64,000 nt of DNA from CBDBKE01 sp965218055 (GCA_965218055.1 CBDCKA010000002.1:2969982-3033981); one strand, 5' to 3'. Shown: positions 43,363-52,106, counted from the stretch's first letter. Translations and numbers: made by a program. Notes: generated by a model not told the origin, from the letters alone.

Positions 43363-44595
43363 TTACTTTTCCCGGTAGACGGCCAGGGCCGGGTGGTTCA
43401 GGCCGTGCCGGCGAATGAGCCAGATGACCGACAAGAAGCAGATGCCTCCGGCTACCTGTGCCGCCAGCGCCGTGTGCATTGCGGTCAGCAGGTCGTAGCG
43501 GTCAGCGATTTTTGCGATCAGCCACCCGGCAGGGACGGTGGCGCAGAGGTTCACAAAGAAGTAATTCAACCCCATGGCGGTGGCATGGGCGCGCGCAGGA
43601 ATCAGATCATGGATGGTAGCGGCCGACGGCCCGTGGTACCAGGTCATAAAGAAGCTGCCCAGGGCGAAGGCGCCGAGGAAGTGCAGTTTGCTCGGCGTGT
43701 TCAGCGCGTACAGGATGAGCGGGGCCGAGATCAGAAACCCGAGGGAAATTGCCAGCACACGACCTCCGGGAAAGACGCGCGCCAGGCGGTCGGCGAGGGC
43801 GGCGCCGGTCAGGACCCCGAAAATGCCGGCGACCACTACGATCAAGCCCAGGCTGATGCCGGCTTCACGCAGTCCCATACCTTTATGTTCGTGAACGAAG
43901 GTTGCGCCCCAAATGACATAGGAGTGACCAGCAAAGGTGATGAACCAGCTGCTGACCATCACCATCAGGTAGGCCGGCACTCGCAGCAGCTCACGGATGG
44001 GGACTTGCTTTTCGCTGCGCTCGCGGCGAACTTCCGGCAGGCGTAGGACTGTCAGCGCCAGAAACAACCCCGGGATCCCGACCAGGAAAAAAGCCGGGCG
44101 CCAGCCCACCCACTCCGCCAGGATGCCGCCCAGGGCAATTCCCATGGCGCCGCCGATGAACATGCCCAGGTCGAATCTTCCCTGCACGCGGGCGCGGACT
44201 TCGCCAGGAAATGTGGCCGTAACGATGGCGCTAGCGGCCGGCGTATAAGCAGCTTCGCCCACTCCCACCATGGCCCTTGCCACGAGCAAGGAGCGGAAGG
44301 AGGTGGCGAGGCCGCTTAGGAAAGTCGCCCCGCTCCAGAACAAAATGCCGTAGCTGATCACTTTCTTGCGCGAGGTGCGGTCGGCTAAGACGCCCAGCGG
44401 CAGGGTGCCGAGGGCATGAACGACGCTGAAGGCCGAAACCAGTAAGCCGATCTGCGAGTAGCTAAGCGCAAACTCCACGCCGATCAGCGGGAACAGCGGG
44501 TAGATGATTTGCCGGTCCAGGTAATTGACAAAATTCAGCAGCGCCAGGATCAGCAGGACTTTCTTCTGAAGGCCGGTGAAACTTGGCGTTGCCAT
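43363..44595 (-). CDS. MFS transporter
   Basis: Major facilitator superfamily transporter of about 410 residues with 12 predicted helices. The helix 2-3 loop signature is GVLADRTSRKKV near residue 70, and the helix 4/5 region RAMVGVGEAAYTPAASAI fits the spinster/ACS-like drug and anion symporter groups. Another signature-like loop is ALADRLARVFPGGR. Substrate is unknown; a sugar-acid or lipid role is possible. The ATG at 44595 is chosen at the start of the conserved first helix; the frame is open to 44682. Confidence 0.88.
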   Translation of the reverse strand: MATPSFTGLQKKVLLILALLNFVNYLDRQIIYPLFPLIGVEFALSYSQIGLLVSAFSVVHALGTLPLGVLADRTSRKKVISYGILFWSGATFLSGLATSFRSLLVARAMVGVGEAAYTPAASAIVTATFPGEVRARVQGRFDLGMFIGGAMGIALGGILAEWVGWRPAFFLVGIPGLFLALTVLRLPEVRRERSEKQVPIRELLRVPAYLMVMVSSWFITFAGHSYVIWGATFVHEHKGMGLREAGISLGLIVVVAGIFGVLTGAALADRLARVFPGGRVLAISLGFLISAPLILYALNTPSKLHFLGAFALGSFFMTWYHGPSAATIHDLIPARAHATAMGLNYFFVNLCATVPAGWLIAKIADRYDLLTAMHTALAAQVAGGICFLSVIWLIRRHGLNHPALAVYREK

Positions 44596-44829
44596 CGCTG
44601 CCTCCACACAGAGCAGCTGCCTCCACACAGAGCTTCCAGGGGGGAGGCTGCCGCTTTCGAACGCCGAGTCTCGTCCACCCAAGCGCGGTTGTCAACCAAC
44701 TTCGGCGCGCCGGCCGACAGCGCTAGTGGGCATGGAGCGCCGGGATGCCTAGCCTAAAGCAGTAGATTAGATTTTGTGTGTTATCAGATGTAAACAAATA
44801 CTTAGACGCAACGCATATTTCTGAATTAT

Positions 44830-46158
44830 TCACAGCCTTTCTTGGAAGACGAAATAGGAGGAGGTCCACAGGTGGGTGGGGATGGAGCCGGGAGCAGCTG
44901 CGGTCAGGATGATTTTGAACAGGTCGCCGTCTCCCAGCGCCTCGAGCAAATTCTCGGAAGCCCGCCGGGGTTCGACCCGCGCCAGGTAGCTCAGGATGTC
45001 GAAAATGACCTCGGCGGCCGGGCCCGAGCGGGTACGGAAATCGTCGGAGACGAACTCCACTTGCGAATCAATCTGGTAGAAGTGCCAGGCCAGAGCGGCG
45101 CAGAAGTCTACGGCGCGTTCAAACCGCTCCAGCGTTTTCCCGTCAGGCGGGCGGCCGGGCGGTCGGACATCGGGTAGGCTGCGGTCAAAGACCAGTTGCA
45201 CCCGCCGCTCGTCCTCCCGAGTGAACTCCCGCACCTTCAACGCGGAGGTGTGAGCTGACGCTTTCCAGTCCACAACGCGTGCGCTGTCGCCGGGTTGGTA
45301 GTCACGGATGCTGTACAGGTCGTGCCCGCGCCCGCGGTAGAAGCTTTCCAGTTCCCCGCTGAGCAGCGGCAGGATTTCATAAAACTCCTCGGTCGGCTCC
45401 ACGGCCGGGTAGACCAGCAACTCGCGGTGTGCAGGCACCTTCAGCACTTTTTCCAGAAAGCCAAACGGGAAGCGGGACCGGAGCGCGAACTGCTCCTGGC
45501 AGTAGCTGCCGCGACGAGCAAAGCGCACTTCGAGTGACTGCGCCACGGTGGAGCTGCCGCGCAAGTAGGGGAAATAGACGCCGGGCCCGAGCAGGTCAGC
45601 CGCCGGCATTTCCGAGCTGCGAATGCGATCGAACCAGCGAGTCGACGCCTCGATCCCTGTCACGGCCACCGAAAAGGACGGCAGCAGCCGCTTGCCATTG
45701 CGGAGTCTCACGCGGGCCAGCGCAGGCTGCCGCGCGAAGACGTGATCCGGCAGCAAAATGTCCAGCTCCAGCCTCCCCAGCACGATGCGCGACACCGCGC
45801 CGGAGACCAGCAAGGAAGCCAGCATCGCCGCCAGGATCAAGAACAGCATGTTGTTGCCGGTGTTCAGCGCGGCGATACTCAACACGAAGATGCTGCCGAT
45901 GAACAACGAGCCGGCGCGCGTCAGGTGGTAATCCACGCTGGCCCGGAGCCACCCAATACTGGTGCGCCGGGCCAAGTAGGGGACTACCGTCACGGCGACG
46001 AAGCCGGCCAGCGCCAGTGCCAGCGAACCGGTTACGGCGACGCCCAGCAGGTTGCCCTCCTTCGCCATCACGTCGGAATACACCGCCAGCAGGAAGGCAA
46101 TGGAAAGGGCCAGCATCCCTCCTCCAAATCGCTTCCAGGCTGGAACGTCGACTGGCAT
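44830..46158 (-). CDS. DUF58 domain protein
   Basis: A 442-residue protein with two to four N-terminal membrane helices (about 12-35, 40-62, 85-120) and a C-terminal DUF58 domain. The signature RGRGHDLYSIRDYQPGDSAR with VVDWKASAHTSALKVREF near residue 270 defines the family, often encoded next to MoxR ATPases and involved in chaperone-like or cell-envelope functions. No moxR is adjacent here, so the system is incomplete or scattered. It lies downstream of a truncated tRNA. Confidence 0.88.
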   Translation of the reverse strand: MPVDVPAWKRFGGGMLALSIAFLLAVYSDVMAKEGNLLGVAVTGSLALALAGFVAVTVVPYLARRTSIGWLRASVDYHLTRAGSLFIGSIFVLSIAALNTGNNMLFLILAAMLASLLVSGAVSRIVLGRLELDILLPDHVFARQPALARVRLRNGKRLLPSFSVAVTGIEASTRWFDRIRSSEMPAADLLGPGVYFPYLRGSSTVAQSLEVRFARRGSYCQEQFALRSRFPFGFLEKVLKVPAHRELLVYPAVEPTEEFYEILPLLSGELESFYRGRGHDLYSIRDYQPGDSARVVDWKASAHTSALKVREFTREDERRVQLVFDRSLPDVRPPGRPPDGKTLERFERAVDFCAALAWHFYQIDSQVEFVSDDFRTRSGPAAEVIFDILSYLARVEPRRASENLLEALGDGDLFKIILTAAAPGSIPTHLWTSSYFVFQERL

Positions 46159-46207
46159 CGGGGATCAGAAAAGCGCTGTGCTAGAATGGAGAATGGCCAG
46201 AAAGCAA

Positions 46208-46257
46208 TGGTGGGCGACAGGGGACTCGAACCTCTGACCTCCTGCGTGTGAAGCAAG
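46208..46257 (-). pseudogene. 3' half of tRNA-Val (anticodon CAC)
   Basis: On the minus strand the DNA reads an anticodon stem-loop (CTTGC TTCACAC GCAGG, anticodon CAC at 46250-46248), a variable loop AGGTC, a T arm AGAGG-TTCGAGT-CCCCT with one A-C mismatch, then GTCGCCC, A and CCA. The acceptor 5' strand and the D arm are absent; the sequence before the anticodon stem matches another repeat block instead. It looks like a tRNA 3' end left by a recombination or by an element that used it as attachment site. Confidence 0.72.
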
Positions 46258-46545
46258 CTGGCGTCTTCTCTCAACTCCTTCCTTTCGTCGCGCTTACACA
46301 ACTTCGGGGCGTCTGCTTTCGCTCGCAACGCCTACGGCCTAGCCCCCTTGATGGGTGAGTTTTCTGACAGTTTCTTGACAGTCGTTGCTTCCACGGTCAT
46401 GCTCTACGGGTTGCGCAGCGCGTTGTTACAGCAATGGTTTTCGAGCTGCAATAGCCCGGCTCCTCGTTAGGCTACACTTTGTCGAGCCGGGGGAGCTACT
46501 TTCCCTAACTACTGCCCTCTGCTTCGGAGTCCACAGCGAAGCTGC
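46252..46545 (-). repeat. Inverted repeat block, copy A
   Basis: About 290 bases whose reverse complement matches 51003-51297 at roughly 80-85% by eye (for example CAGCTTCGCTGTGGACTCCGA, GAGCATGACCGTGG, GGCGTTGCGAGCGAAAGCAG). No protein is evident in it. Copy A ends exactly where the tRNA-Val remnant begins; copy B runs into the IS1182-like transposase fragment. The two copies are inverted and enclose the Cache genes. Confidence 0.7.
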
Positions 46546-46626
46546 AGCGAGCTGGCGAGTTCCGTCCTCGGCCTGCTCTACAAGGCCGCCAGGAGGGAGG
46601 GAAAGCAAGTCTGCCTTGGCCCGGCC

Positions 46627-47628
46627 TTACTGAGCTAGGTCACCGTCCAGATAATAGCCGGAGCCGACCAGGATCGGCAGGCCATAGGTTACGACCCTCT
46701 TGACGAAAGTCACCTTCCGCTGCAGTTTTCCGGTCGAGGGATTGCGCGTCGAGTAGTACAGGAAGGTTTCACCGAACGCGTTGCCGACGCTCACCACATC
46801 CCGGCCGCCGAAGGGTCCTTCCGGATAGTCGTTCAACTCGGGAGCAATGACGCCATACCACTGGCTGTAGGGATCGCCGCTGAACAGCGTGTAGCCGTAG
46901 GTATCCAGGCCGAACACATAGATCGAGCCGTTCCTCCAGCGCGGATCGCTTGACAGCGCCCGGGTGGCGAAGTACCCATGCGATTCAAGCTCCATTGCTG
47001 CGCAACGGACAAATTCCTTCAGCCTCTCGCTGGAAGGCGCGGCCTCGAGCCCCAAGGCGTTGACCTCTTCGCTCCTGCAGGTGCCAGGAATGTCGCGGCG
47101 GTAAATCCCCGCGCCGATCGCGGCCAAGTGCCCTTCCCAGTCGATGCCCTTGATGTAGGAAGCCTTCGGCTCATCCCTGCCCGTCGCTGGATTTGTAAAT
47201 GAGTAGTAGAGCCATCCGTCACCGAAGCTGCTTACGATACGATGCTGTTCCTTGTAGTAGTCGTTGCCGAAGGCGTCGATCAGCAGTCCTAATGATGATC
47301 CTTCCCTCGACCGGGCGGGCGGGAAGACGAAGAGTCGCGCTTGATCGCTCATCGGTGTCGCTTCGGAGACGAAGACATAGATTGGGCCCCTCTTCCAACG
47401 CTCGTCCTCGTTAAAGGCCCTGCGGGCTTCCTCAAATCCTGCCTCCTGGACGAACTCGTAGGCGCATTGAACGAACGCCTGAACGTCCTCGCGCGTGCGC
47501 ACCGCGCCAGCGGTGACGGAGCGATCCGCGCAAGACAGCGGTTCGGCGCCCCCCTGGGCAACGAGAGCCGGCACGGCGAACGTTAAGATTAGGGGAATCA
47601 GGAGTGGGAAGAGATTACGTTTCATCAT
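46627..47628 (-). CDS. Secreted double-Cache-domain protein, copy 1
   Basis: A 333-residue exported protein. A signal peptide (FPLLIPLILTFAVPALVAQG) precedes two tandem small Cache (sCache_2-type) domains, about residues 45-180 and 190-330. Each has the pattern AFN/SSDPRWxxGxIYVFxLD, a G...NDYY/GGRDVVS loop and a GWLYYSFTNPATGR or FLYYSTRNPSTGK strand followed by a Lys-containing KASYIKGI segment. Cache domains bind small carboxylates or amines outside the cell; here there is no signalling output domain, so it may be a soluble ligand binder. A paralogue lies just upstream. Confidence 0.78.
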   Translation of the reverse strand: MMKRNLFPLLIPLILTFAVPALVAQGGAEPLSCADRSVTAGAVRTREDVQAFVQCAYEFVQEAGFEEARRAFNEDERWKRGPIYVFVSEATPMSDQARLFVFPPARSREGSSLGLLIDAFGNDYYKEQHRIVSSFGDGWLYYSFTNPATGRDEPKASYIKGIDWEGHLAAIGAGIYRRDIPGTCRSEEVNALGLEAAPSSERLKEFVRCAAMELESHGYFATRALSSDPRWRNGSIYVFGLDTYGYTLFSGDPYSQWYGVIAPELNDYPEGPFGGRDVVSVGNAFGETFLYYSTRNPSTGKLQRKVTFVKRVVTYGLPILVGSGYYLDGDLAQ

Positions 47629-47809
47629 TTGGAATATGACATCAAGATCAACCCTCCTTTTTTGATGACATCAGCGGCAGCGAGTAGGTGCGTCTTGGAA
47701 CACGCCTCTACTCGCACGCCAGGGAGGGTCGCTCCCGTCTCAAAAGTCCCTGCGGGAAGGCTGCGAAAAGGCCTACCGGCGGCGCTGACGCGCCGGAGAT
47801 GGACATGAC

Positions 47810-47962
47810 ATGCAACGTAATGCTCTCGCACGAATCAATGTTCTCCAGCTTGCGATCTGGCCGCTGACCGCCATCCTGGCGACTTCCGCCTTCGGCTTGC
47901 TCTACAAGGCCGCCACGGAGGAGGGAAAGCAGGTCCGCCTTGGCCCGGCCTTACTGAGCTAG
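47810..47962 (+). CDS. Candidate 50-residue membrane peptide
   Basis: The ATG at 47810 opens a 50-codon frame with one predicted membrane helix (LAIWPLTAILATSAFGLLY) and a charged tail ending GPALLS. It overlaps the stop of the convergent Cache gene by 12 bases. Its C-terminal half is preserved in frame in the copy beside Cache gene 1 (ending 46637), with the changes mostly conservative, but its N-terminal half is lost there. It could also be a remnant of a larger sensor protein; translation is unproven. Confidence 0.4.
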   Translation: MQRNALARINVLQLAIWPLTAILATSAFGLLYKAATEEGKQVRLGPALLS

Positions 47963-48943
47963 ATTACCGTCCAGATAATAGCCGGAGCCGACCAGGATCG
48001 GCAAGCCATAGGCCACGACCCTCTTGATGAAAGTCACCTTCCGCTGCAGTTTTCCGGTCGAGGGATTGCGCGTCGAGTAGTACAGGAAGGTTTCACCGAA
48101 CGCGTTGCCGACGCTCACCACATCCCGGCCGCCGAAGGGTCCTTCCGGATAGTCGTTCAACTCGGGAGCAATGACGCCATACCACTGGCTGTAGGGATCG
48201 CCGCTGAACAGCGTGTAGCCGTAGGTATCCAGGCCGAACACATAGATCGAGCCGTTCCTCCAGCGCGGATCGCTTGACAGCGCCCGGGTGGCGAAGTACC
48301 CATGCGATTCAAGCTCCATTGCTGCGCAACGGACAAGCTCCTTCAGCCTCTCGCGGGAAGGATCCTCATCGAGCGCCAGGGCGTTGACCTCTTCGCTCCC
48401 GCAGGTGCCGGGAATGTCGCGGCGGTAGATGCCCGCGCCGATCACGGCCGGGTTTCCTTCCCAGTCGATGCGCTTGATATAGGAAGCCTTCGGCTCCTCC
48501 CTGTCGGTCGCTGGGTTTCTGAAGGCGTAGTAGAGCCAGCCGGAATCAACAGTCGACATGATGCGATCCAGTTCGCTTACGATGTCGTTGCCGAAATTGT
48601 CGACCAGAGATCCCCAAGGGCTGCCTTCCCGGGACGGATCGGGCGGGTAGACATACGGGATTGAGTCCTCCCCTGATTTCGCGATTCCGTCGACGAAGAC
48701 ATAGATCGGGCCGCTTCTCCAGCGCTCGTCCTCGTGGAAGGCCCGCCGGGCCTCTGCAAAGCCTACTTCCTGGACGAACTCGTAGGCGCATTGAACGAAC
48801 GATTTGACGTCCTCCGTTGTGCGCACGGCACGGGCGGTGACGGAGCGATCCGCGCAAGACAAAGGTTCAGCGGCGCCGAAAGCCTGCGGCGCGGCGCACA
48901 TTAAGATTAATGGAATCAGAAATGGAGAGAGGCTATATTTCAT
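47951..48943 (-). CDS. Secreted double-Cache-domain protein, copy 2
   Basis: A 330-residue paralogue of the neighbouring copy, with the same signal peptide and two-Cache layout. The second Cache domain is almost identical at DNA level to copy 1 (308 bases without a difference), while the first domain differs at many positions (for example IPYVYPPDPSREGSPWGSL versus LFVFPPARSREGSSLGLL). This points to duplication with later gene conversion. Function as an extracellular ligand-binding protein is inferred from the domain alone. Confidence 0.78.
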   Translation of the reverse strand: MKYSLSPFLIPLILMCAAPQAFGAAEPLSCADRSVTARAVRTTEDVKSFVQCAYEFVQEVGFAEARRAFHEDERWRSGPIYVFVDGIAKSGEDSIPYVYPPDPSREGSPWGSLVDNFGNDIVSELDRIMSTVDSGWLYYAFRNPATDREEPKASYIKRIDWEGNPAVIGAGIYRRDIPGTCGSEEVNALALDEDPSRERLKELVRCAAMELESHGYFATRALSSDPRWRNGSIYVFGLDTYGYTLFSGDPYSQWYGVIAPELNDYPEGPFGGRDVVSVGNAFGETFLYYSTRNPSTGKLQRKVTFIKRVVAYGLPILVGSGYYLDGNLAQ

Positions 48944-49130
48944 CGTAATAGGAATGCTGGCAGAGACTTAAATAAAAAGTCAAGCATAAAGGCGGTTCGG
49001 TAGTGGTCTAGTTTGAATCCTATTAAGGAAGGCGAAATCCGATTTTGGTTGTTCCCTTGTCTTCGTGTGCCATGCGATAATCCTATCATGCCTTCCAGAG
49101 CAAGCAGGAAAAACACAGGTAAGAGGAGCT

Positions 49131-49631
49131 ATGAAACGCACGAAGATACTCGCTATACTTCTGGCAACCATCGCGTGCGCGTTGCCCGCTGCTGCTCAGT
49201 ACGATGAAACCGCGAAGAGCTTTCGCCTCCTGCCGCATCTCGCCGACGGCGGTGGGTGGCAATCTGTCCTGTTGGTCACGAATGTTTCGCAGTCAGCGAG
49301 CCGCTGTACCTTCAACGTGTACGGTGTTCCGTTGAACAGGTTCAGTGAATTAGGCAGCTTCGTTACGGCGGCTGGTTCGACTGCAACATTCCAGCTGGAG
49401 GGACCCTGCGGTTATCTGATATGGCGCACCAAGAACGAATTGGCGGCGGTGGCGTCCGGCTACGCAACTCTCGATTGCTCTGCTCCTGTCGTTGCACAAG
49501 TCGTGTTTGCGTCGTACGACGGGTTGGGGGTGACGGCGGCGGCCACGGTATTCAGCGCACAAGGCGCAACGGTCTTCCAGTTTCCGGTTCTGCAGCCAGC
49601 GGCCACACTCGGAGTGCGGGGTGGCCGGTAG
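49131..49631 (+). pseudogene. Secreted surface protein, 3' end cut by IS3 fragment
   Basis: Exported protein with signal peptide KRTKILAILLATIACALPAAA then a beta-rich module (FRLLPHLADGGGWQSVLLVTN, FNVYGVPL, CGYLIWRTKN) of a type common in acidobacterial surface proteins, where LPxxADGGGW starts the domain. The host sequence ends near 49610 and the frame continues for only a few residues (GVRGGR) in IS3 orfB DNA. The ATG at 49131 follows AAGAGGAG. The missing length cannot be told. Confidence 0.65.
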
Positions 49632-49872
49632 GCCAGGATCGAGTACAGCAAATCTGCCGGCGCGAGGGGCTGAAAGTGCCGTAAAAACAGAAGCCCCGGG
49701 GTCGGTTGTGGTTGAACGACGGCTCCTGTGTGCGACTCCGGCCGGAGCGACCGAACCAGGTTTGGAGCTACGACTTCATGAGTGCCAGAACGCAGGAGGG
49801 GAGAACGCTGCGGCTGCTGAGCTTGCTGGATGAGTACAGGCGGGAATGCCTGGCGATCCGGGTGGAGGCAAA
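49615..49872 (+). pseudogene. IS3-family orfB fragment
   Basis: About 260 bases similar to 62735-62990 of the IS3 orfB at the right of the window. Recognisable pieces are RREGLKVP, then LWLNDGSCVRLRPERPNQVWSYDFM, then LRLLSLLDEYRRECLAIRVE, in two frames. The DDE core is incomplete. It interrupts the secreted protein gene upstream and the small gene downstream. Confidence 0.75.
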
Positions 49873-49877
49873 AGCTC

Positions 49878-49987
49878 CTGCAGTAGATCAGAGACATCGC
49901 GTGATTCACCGTCATCGAACAAAACCCTGACAACAGCCCACCGGCTGCGATGATCGCTTCGTAAAGTTCAGCCACGATGTAGCTCAT
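49878..49987 (-). pseudogene. 5' fragment of a small gene (MSYIVAELYEAIIAAGG)
   Basis: A minus-strand start at 49987 with AGAAGGAAC just upstream opens MSYIVAELYEAIIAAGGLLS and continues about 35 residues before running into the IS3 fragment. The opening resembles small proteins with an Ala/Glu-rich helix that follow the gene at 50060-50309 in related loci, but I cannot name the family. It is truncated at its 3' end. Confidence 0.4.
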
Positions 49988-50012
49988 GTTCCTTCTCCTT
50001 GTCGAAGGATCG

Positions 50013-50043
50013 GAGAGCGGCGAGGACCGGCCCCGCCGCTCTC
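50013..50043. terminator. Strong GC hairpin between two small minus-strand genes
   Basis: GAGAGCGGCG and CGCCGCTCTC form a 10-base perfect stem around an 11-base loop, directly after the stop of the gene at 50060. No U-tract follows in either direction, so it may act as an attenuator or mRNA stabiliser rather than a terminator. Confidence 0.5.
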
Positions 50044-50059
50044 TGATGCCTGTCGCACG

Positions 50060-50309
50060 CTAGGACTCGACCTCCGGGGCTTCTTCCTGCGAAAGCTCGA
50101 AGATGCGCGAGTGGGCCTGATCGGCCACTTTCGCAAGCACCAACAAATCGTTGCGCCCGAAGCTCTGCGTACTCTTCCACTGATCGCCGTCTTTGTAAAG
50201 ACGGGAGAAGGTGACGTTGTGCCTCGGGTGCTCTTCGGCTCCGTTGCGCCAGATCGTGGCCTTGACGCGACCGATGCGGACTTCAGTGACCGGGTTTTGG
50301 GGTTGCCAT
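50060..50309 (-). pseudogene. Small conserved protein frameshifted near its start
   Basis: The minus strand encodes a coherent stretch: VTEVRIGRVKATIWRNG, then VTFSRLYKDGDQWKSTQSFG, then RNDLLVLAKVADQAHSRIFEL and a TAG at 50060. This matches a small family often found on plasmids and islands. The natural ATG (50309, after GGAGAAAC) is in another frame and stops after eight codons; a single missing base around 50295-50303 would restore it. No other start codon exists in the coding frame, so the gene is probably dead. Confidence 0.6.
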
Positions 50310-50754
50310 GATGTTTCTCCTTTTGAGTTAAGGTTTGTGAGCGTTTCCGCTCACCCCGAACGGCGGAAACGGCCAAACCTGTACGGAAGGAATAGCGCCG
50401 CCGCGCCGGTGACGGGCCGGGCCGACAACAGCAAGAGTGAGTGACGGACGCCGCCAGGCGAGGGGACCGTTCTGGCGCGAGCCTTGCGTCGGAACCAACC
50501 GGACCCGGCTTCGGCCAGCGGTAAATGGCGTAACCCACACCCGTTCTCCGGTCGGTGTCGTCAAGCTCGATTGGCGCATCGCCCGTGCCAACATCACCGG
50601 CTCCCGTCCGCTATTCCTCGGCGAATGGCGCGCAGAGCGAAGGGTGCAAACGGCTCCTTGCCAAAGTGTGCGTTGCCCTCGCGCAAGTTTCATTTCAACA
50701 GGAAGTCGCCCCGAGTCCGTTCCATAACGCGGATCAGCGGCGGTTCCACAAGCT
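50310..50754. other. Gap with no recognised gene
   Basis: About 440 bases between the small frameshifted gene and the nuclease fragment. Open frames exist on both strands but their translations are Arg/Pro-rich and show no family features. Probably the leader of the small gene plus decayed sequence. Confidence 0.4.
50337..50354. repeat. Short perfect hairpin upstream of the small gene
   Basis: GTGAGCG and CGCTCAC form a 7-base stem around TTTC, in the leader of the frameshifted small gene on the minus strand. Its role is unknown. Confidence 0.4.
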
Positions 50755-50950
50755 GAGTTCTCGCACCCCGCGCCCGGTCTTCCAAGGTGATGTACCGTTG
50801 CGTTTCGGTGTAGCTGAAACGGCGGATCGCGTGAGCGTAGCCATCGCGGATGAGACGAGCGTTGAGGTCCTCGCCGGCTAGGTAGACGTAGCGCAACGAC
50901 CGCCCATAGCGGTCCCGAGTATCCCCAACTCGATCTTGCCGGAGTTCCAC
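50755..50950 (-). pseudogene. Fragment of a staphylococcal nuclease-like gene
   Basis: The frame reads DRVGDTRDRYGRSLRYVYLAG, EDLNARLIRDGYAHAIRRF and a trailing helix, matching the middle of SNase/thermonuclease domains, where DRYGRxLxYVYL carries the catalytic Arg region. The signal peptide, first strands and last helix are absent. Upstream sequence (50950-51000) is unrelated. It is a remnant of a secreted nuclease gene. Confidence 0.55.
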
Positions 50951-51002
50951 GGATCGGCCTTCGGGCTTACAGGCAAAGAAGGAAATACAGAGCGGTCACT
51001 AC

Positions 51003-51297
51003 AGCTTCGCTGTGGACTCCGACGCAGAGGGTGGTGGTTAGGGAAAGTAGGTCCCCCGGCTGGACCAAGCGCGTCCTCACGACGAGCCGGGCTATTGCAG
51101 ATCAAAAACCATTACTGCAACAACCTGCTGCGCAGCCCGTAGAGCATGACCGTGGCAGCAACCACCGTCAAGAAACCGTCAAAAAACTCTCCCATCCAGC
51201 GGGCCAGGCTGTAGGCGTTGCGAGCGAAAGCAGACGCCCCGAAGTTGTGTAAGAGAAACGAGAGGAAGGAGTTGTGAGAAAACCGTGGAAGACGCCA
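51003..51297 (+). repeat. Inverted repeat block, copy B
   Basis: Matches the reverse complement of 46252-46545 over about 290 bases. It contains short inverted motifs (CAGCTTCGCTGTGG) and runs directly into the IS1182-like transposase fragment. It could be the 5' flank of that element or a separate non-coding mobile block. Confidence 0.7.
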
Positions 51298-51779
51298 GCC
51301 TGCTTGTCGAGCAGCGCGTGGGGCAAAACGCCACCGACAACGCGACGCTGGTCCCTGTGGTGGAGACGGTCGAGCGCCGCTGCCGGGAACGCCCGCAGAA
51401 GCTTAGCGCCGACAGCGGCTTGTTTTGCTTGGAGACCATCGTGGAACTGGCCCAGCGTGGCCTGGACGTCTATGTGCCCGACTCGAACTTGGCGCGGGAA
51501 CTGAACCGAGGCCAACGCGCGCCCGGAGCACCTGCTGTACGGCATCCGGAACACCGGCGAATGCGACGCAATCTGCGCGACCCGGCCGGCCGGGCGGTTT
51601 ATCAGCGACGCAAGGCGATCGTGGAACCAGTGATCGGGGTTTTGAAAGAACAGCGTGGAATACGGCAGTTCCGGCGGCGGGGCCTGGGGAAGGTCGCGGT
51701 GGAGTTCGCGCTGGCCGCAACGGCCTTCAACCCCACCCGCCTGTGGCGCAACAAACCGAAGCTAGATCAGGAAGGCTAG
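51285..51779 (+). pseudogene. C-terminal half of an IS1182-like transposase
   Basis: A 164-residue frame with features of the DDE_Tnp_1_6 catalytic end: NATDNATLVPVVETVERRC, LSADSGLFCLETIVELAQRGLDVYVPDS (catalytic D) and RAVYQRRKAIVEPVIGVLKEQRGIRQFRRRGL (catalytic E), which is the IS1182 C-terminal signature. The N-terminal half with the first Asp is missing, so it is inactive. Confidence 0.8.
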
Positions 51780-51781
51780 TT

Positions 51782-52106
51782 CAGCAGACTCCCGGACCGG
51801 CGACTCGGCGAAGATCGAAACACCAGAATTCTGGAGCGGATCATGATCCCTTTTGATTTCCAGCCAGCTAAACCGAGTTTCCACACAGACTCTATAGCCC
51901 TTCCCTGCCACTGGAACCAGTTTCACTGCCCCAGGTTGTAATGTAAACTCATCTATGACGTCGTCGGCGTTGTCAAGAGACACTTGTCCCTTTGCTGACG
52001 AGAGTTCCCGGTTTAGGCACGGGCTTCGTCCTCTCTGCAGATTTCCTTTTTCCGTTCGACCAAGGCTTGTGTCTCTGAATCTTACGGTGGACTCTGAGTC
52101 CACCAA
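51782..52106 (-). CDS. Hypothetical protein, weakly supported
   Basis: A minus-strand frame of about 108 residues from an ATG at 52106, mixed alpha/beta (VDSESTVRFRDTSLG, AVKLVPVAGKGYRVCVETRFSWLEIKRDHD). No family is recognised and the codon pattern is ordinary. It sits between two mobile-element remnants and may be a fragment or spurious. The rest of 52107-52231 shows nothing. Confidence 0.25.

Noticed and set aside
46201..46260. Complete tRNA-Val gene
   Set aside because: No GGGCGAC acceptor strand or D arm lies upstream of the anticodon stem, and the T stem has a mismatch.
47625..47831. 68-codon minus-strand frame upstream of Cache copy 1
   Set aside because: No ribosome site or family; it covers the leader and a GC-rich non-coding stretch.
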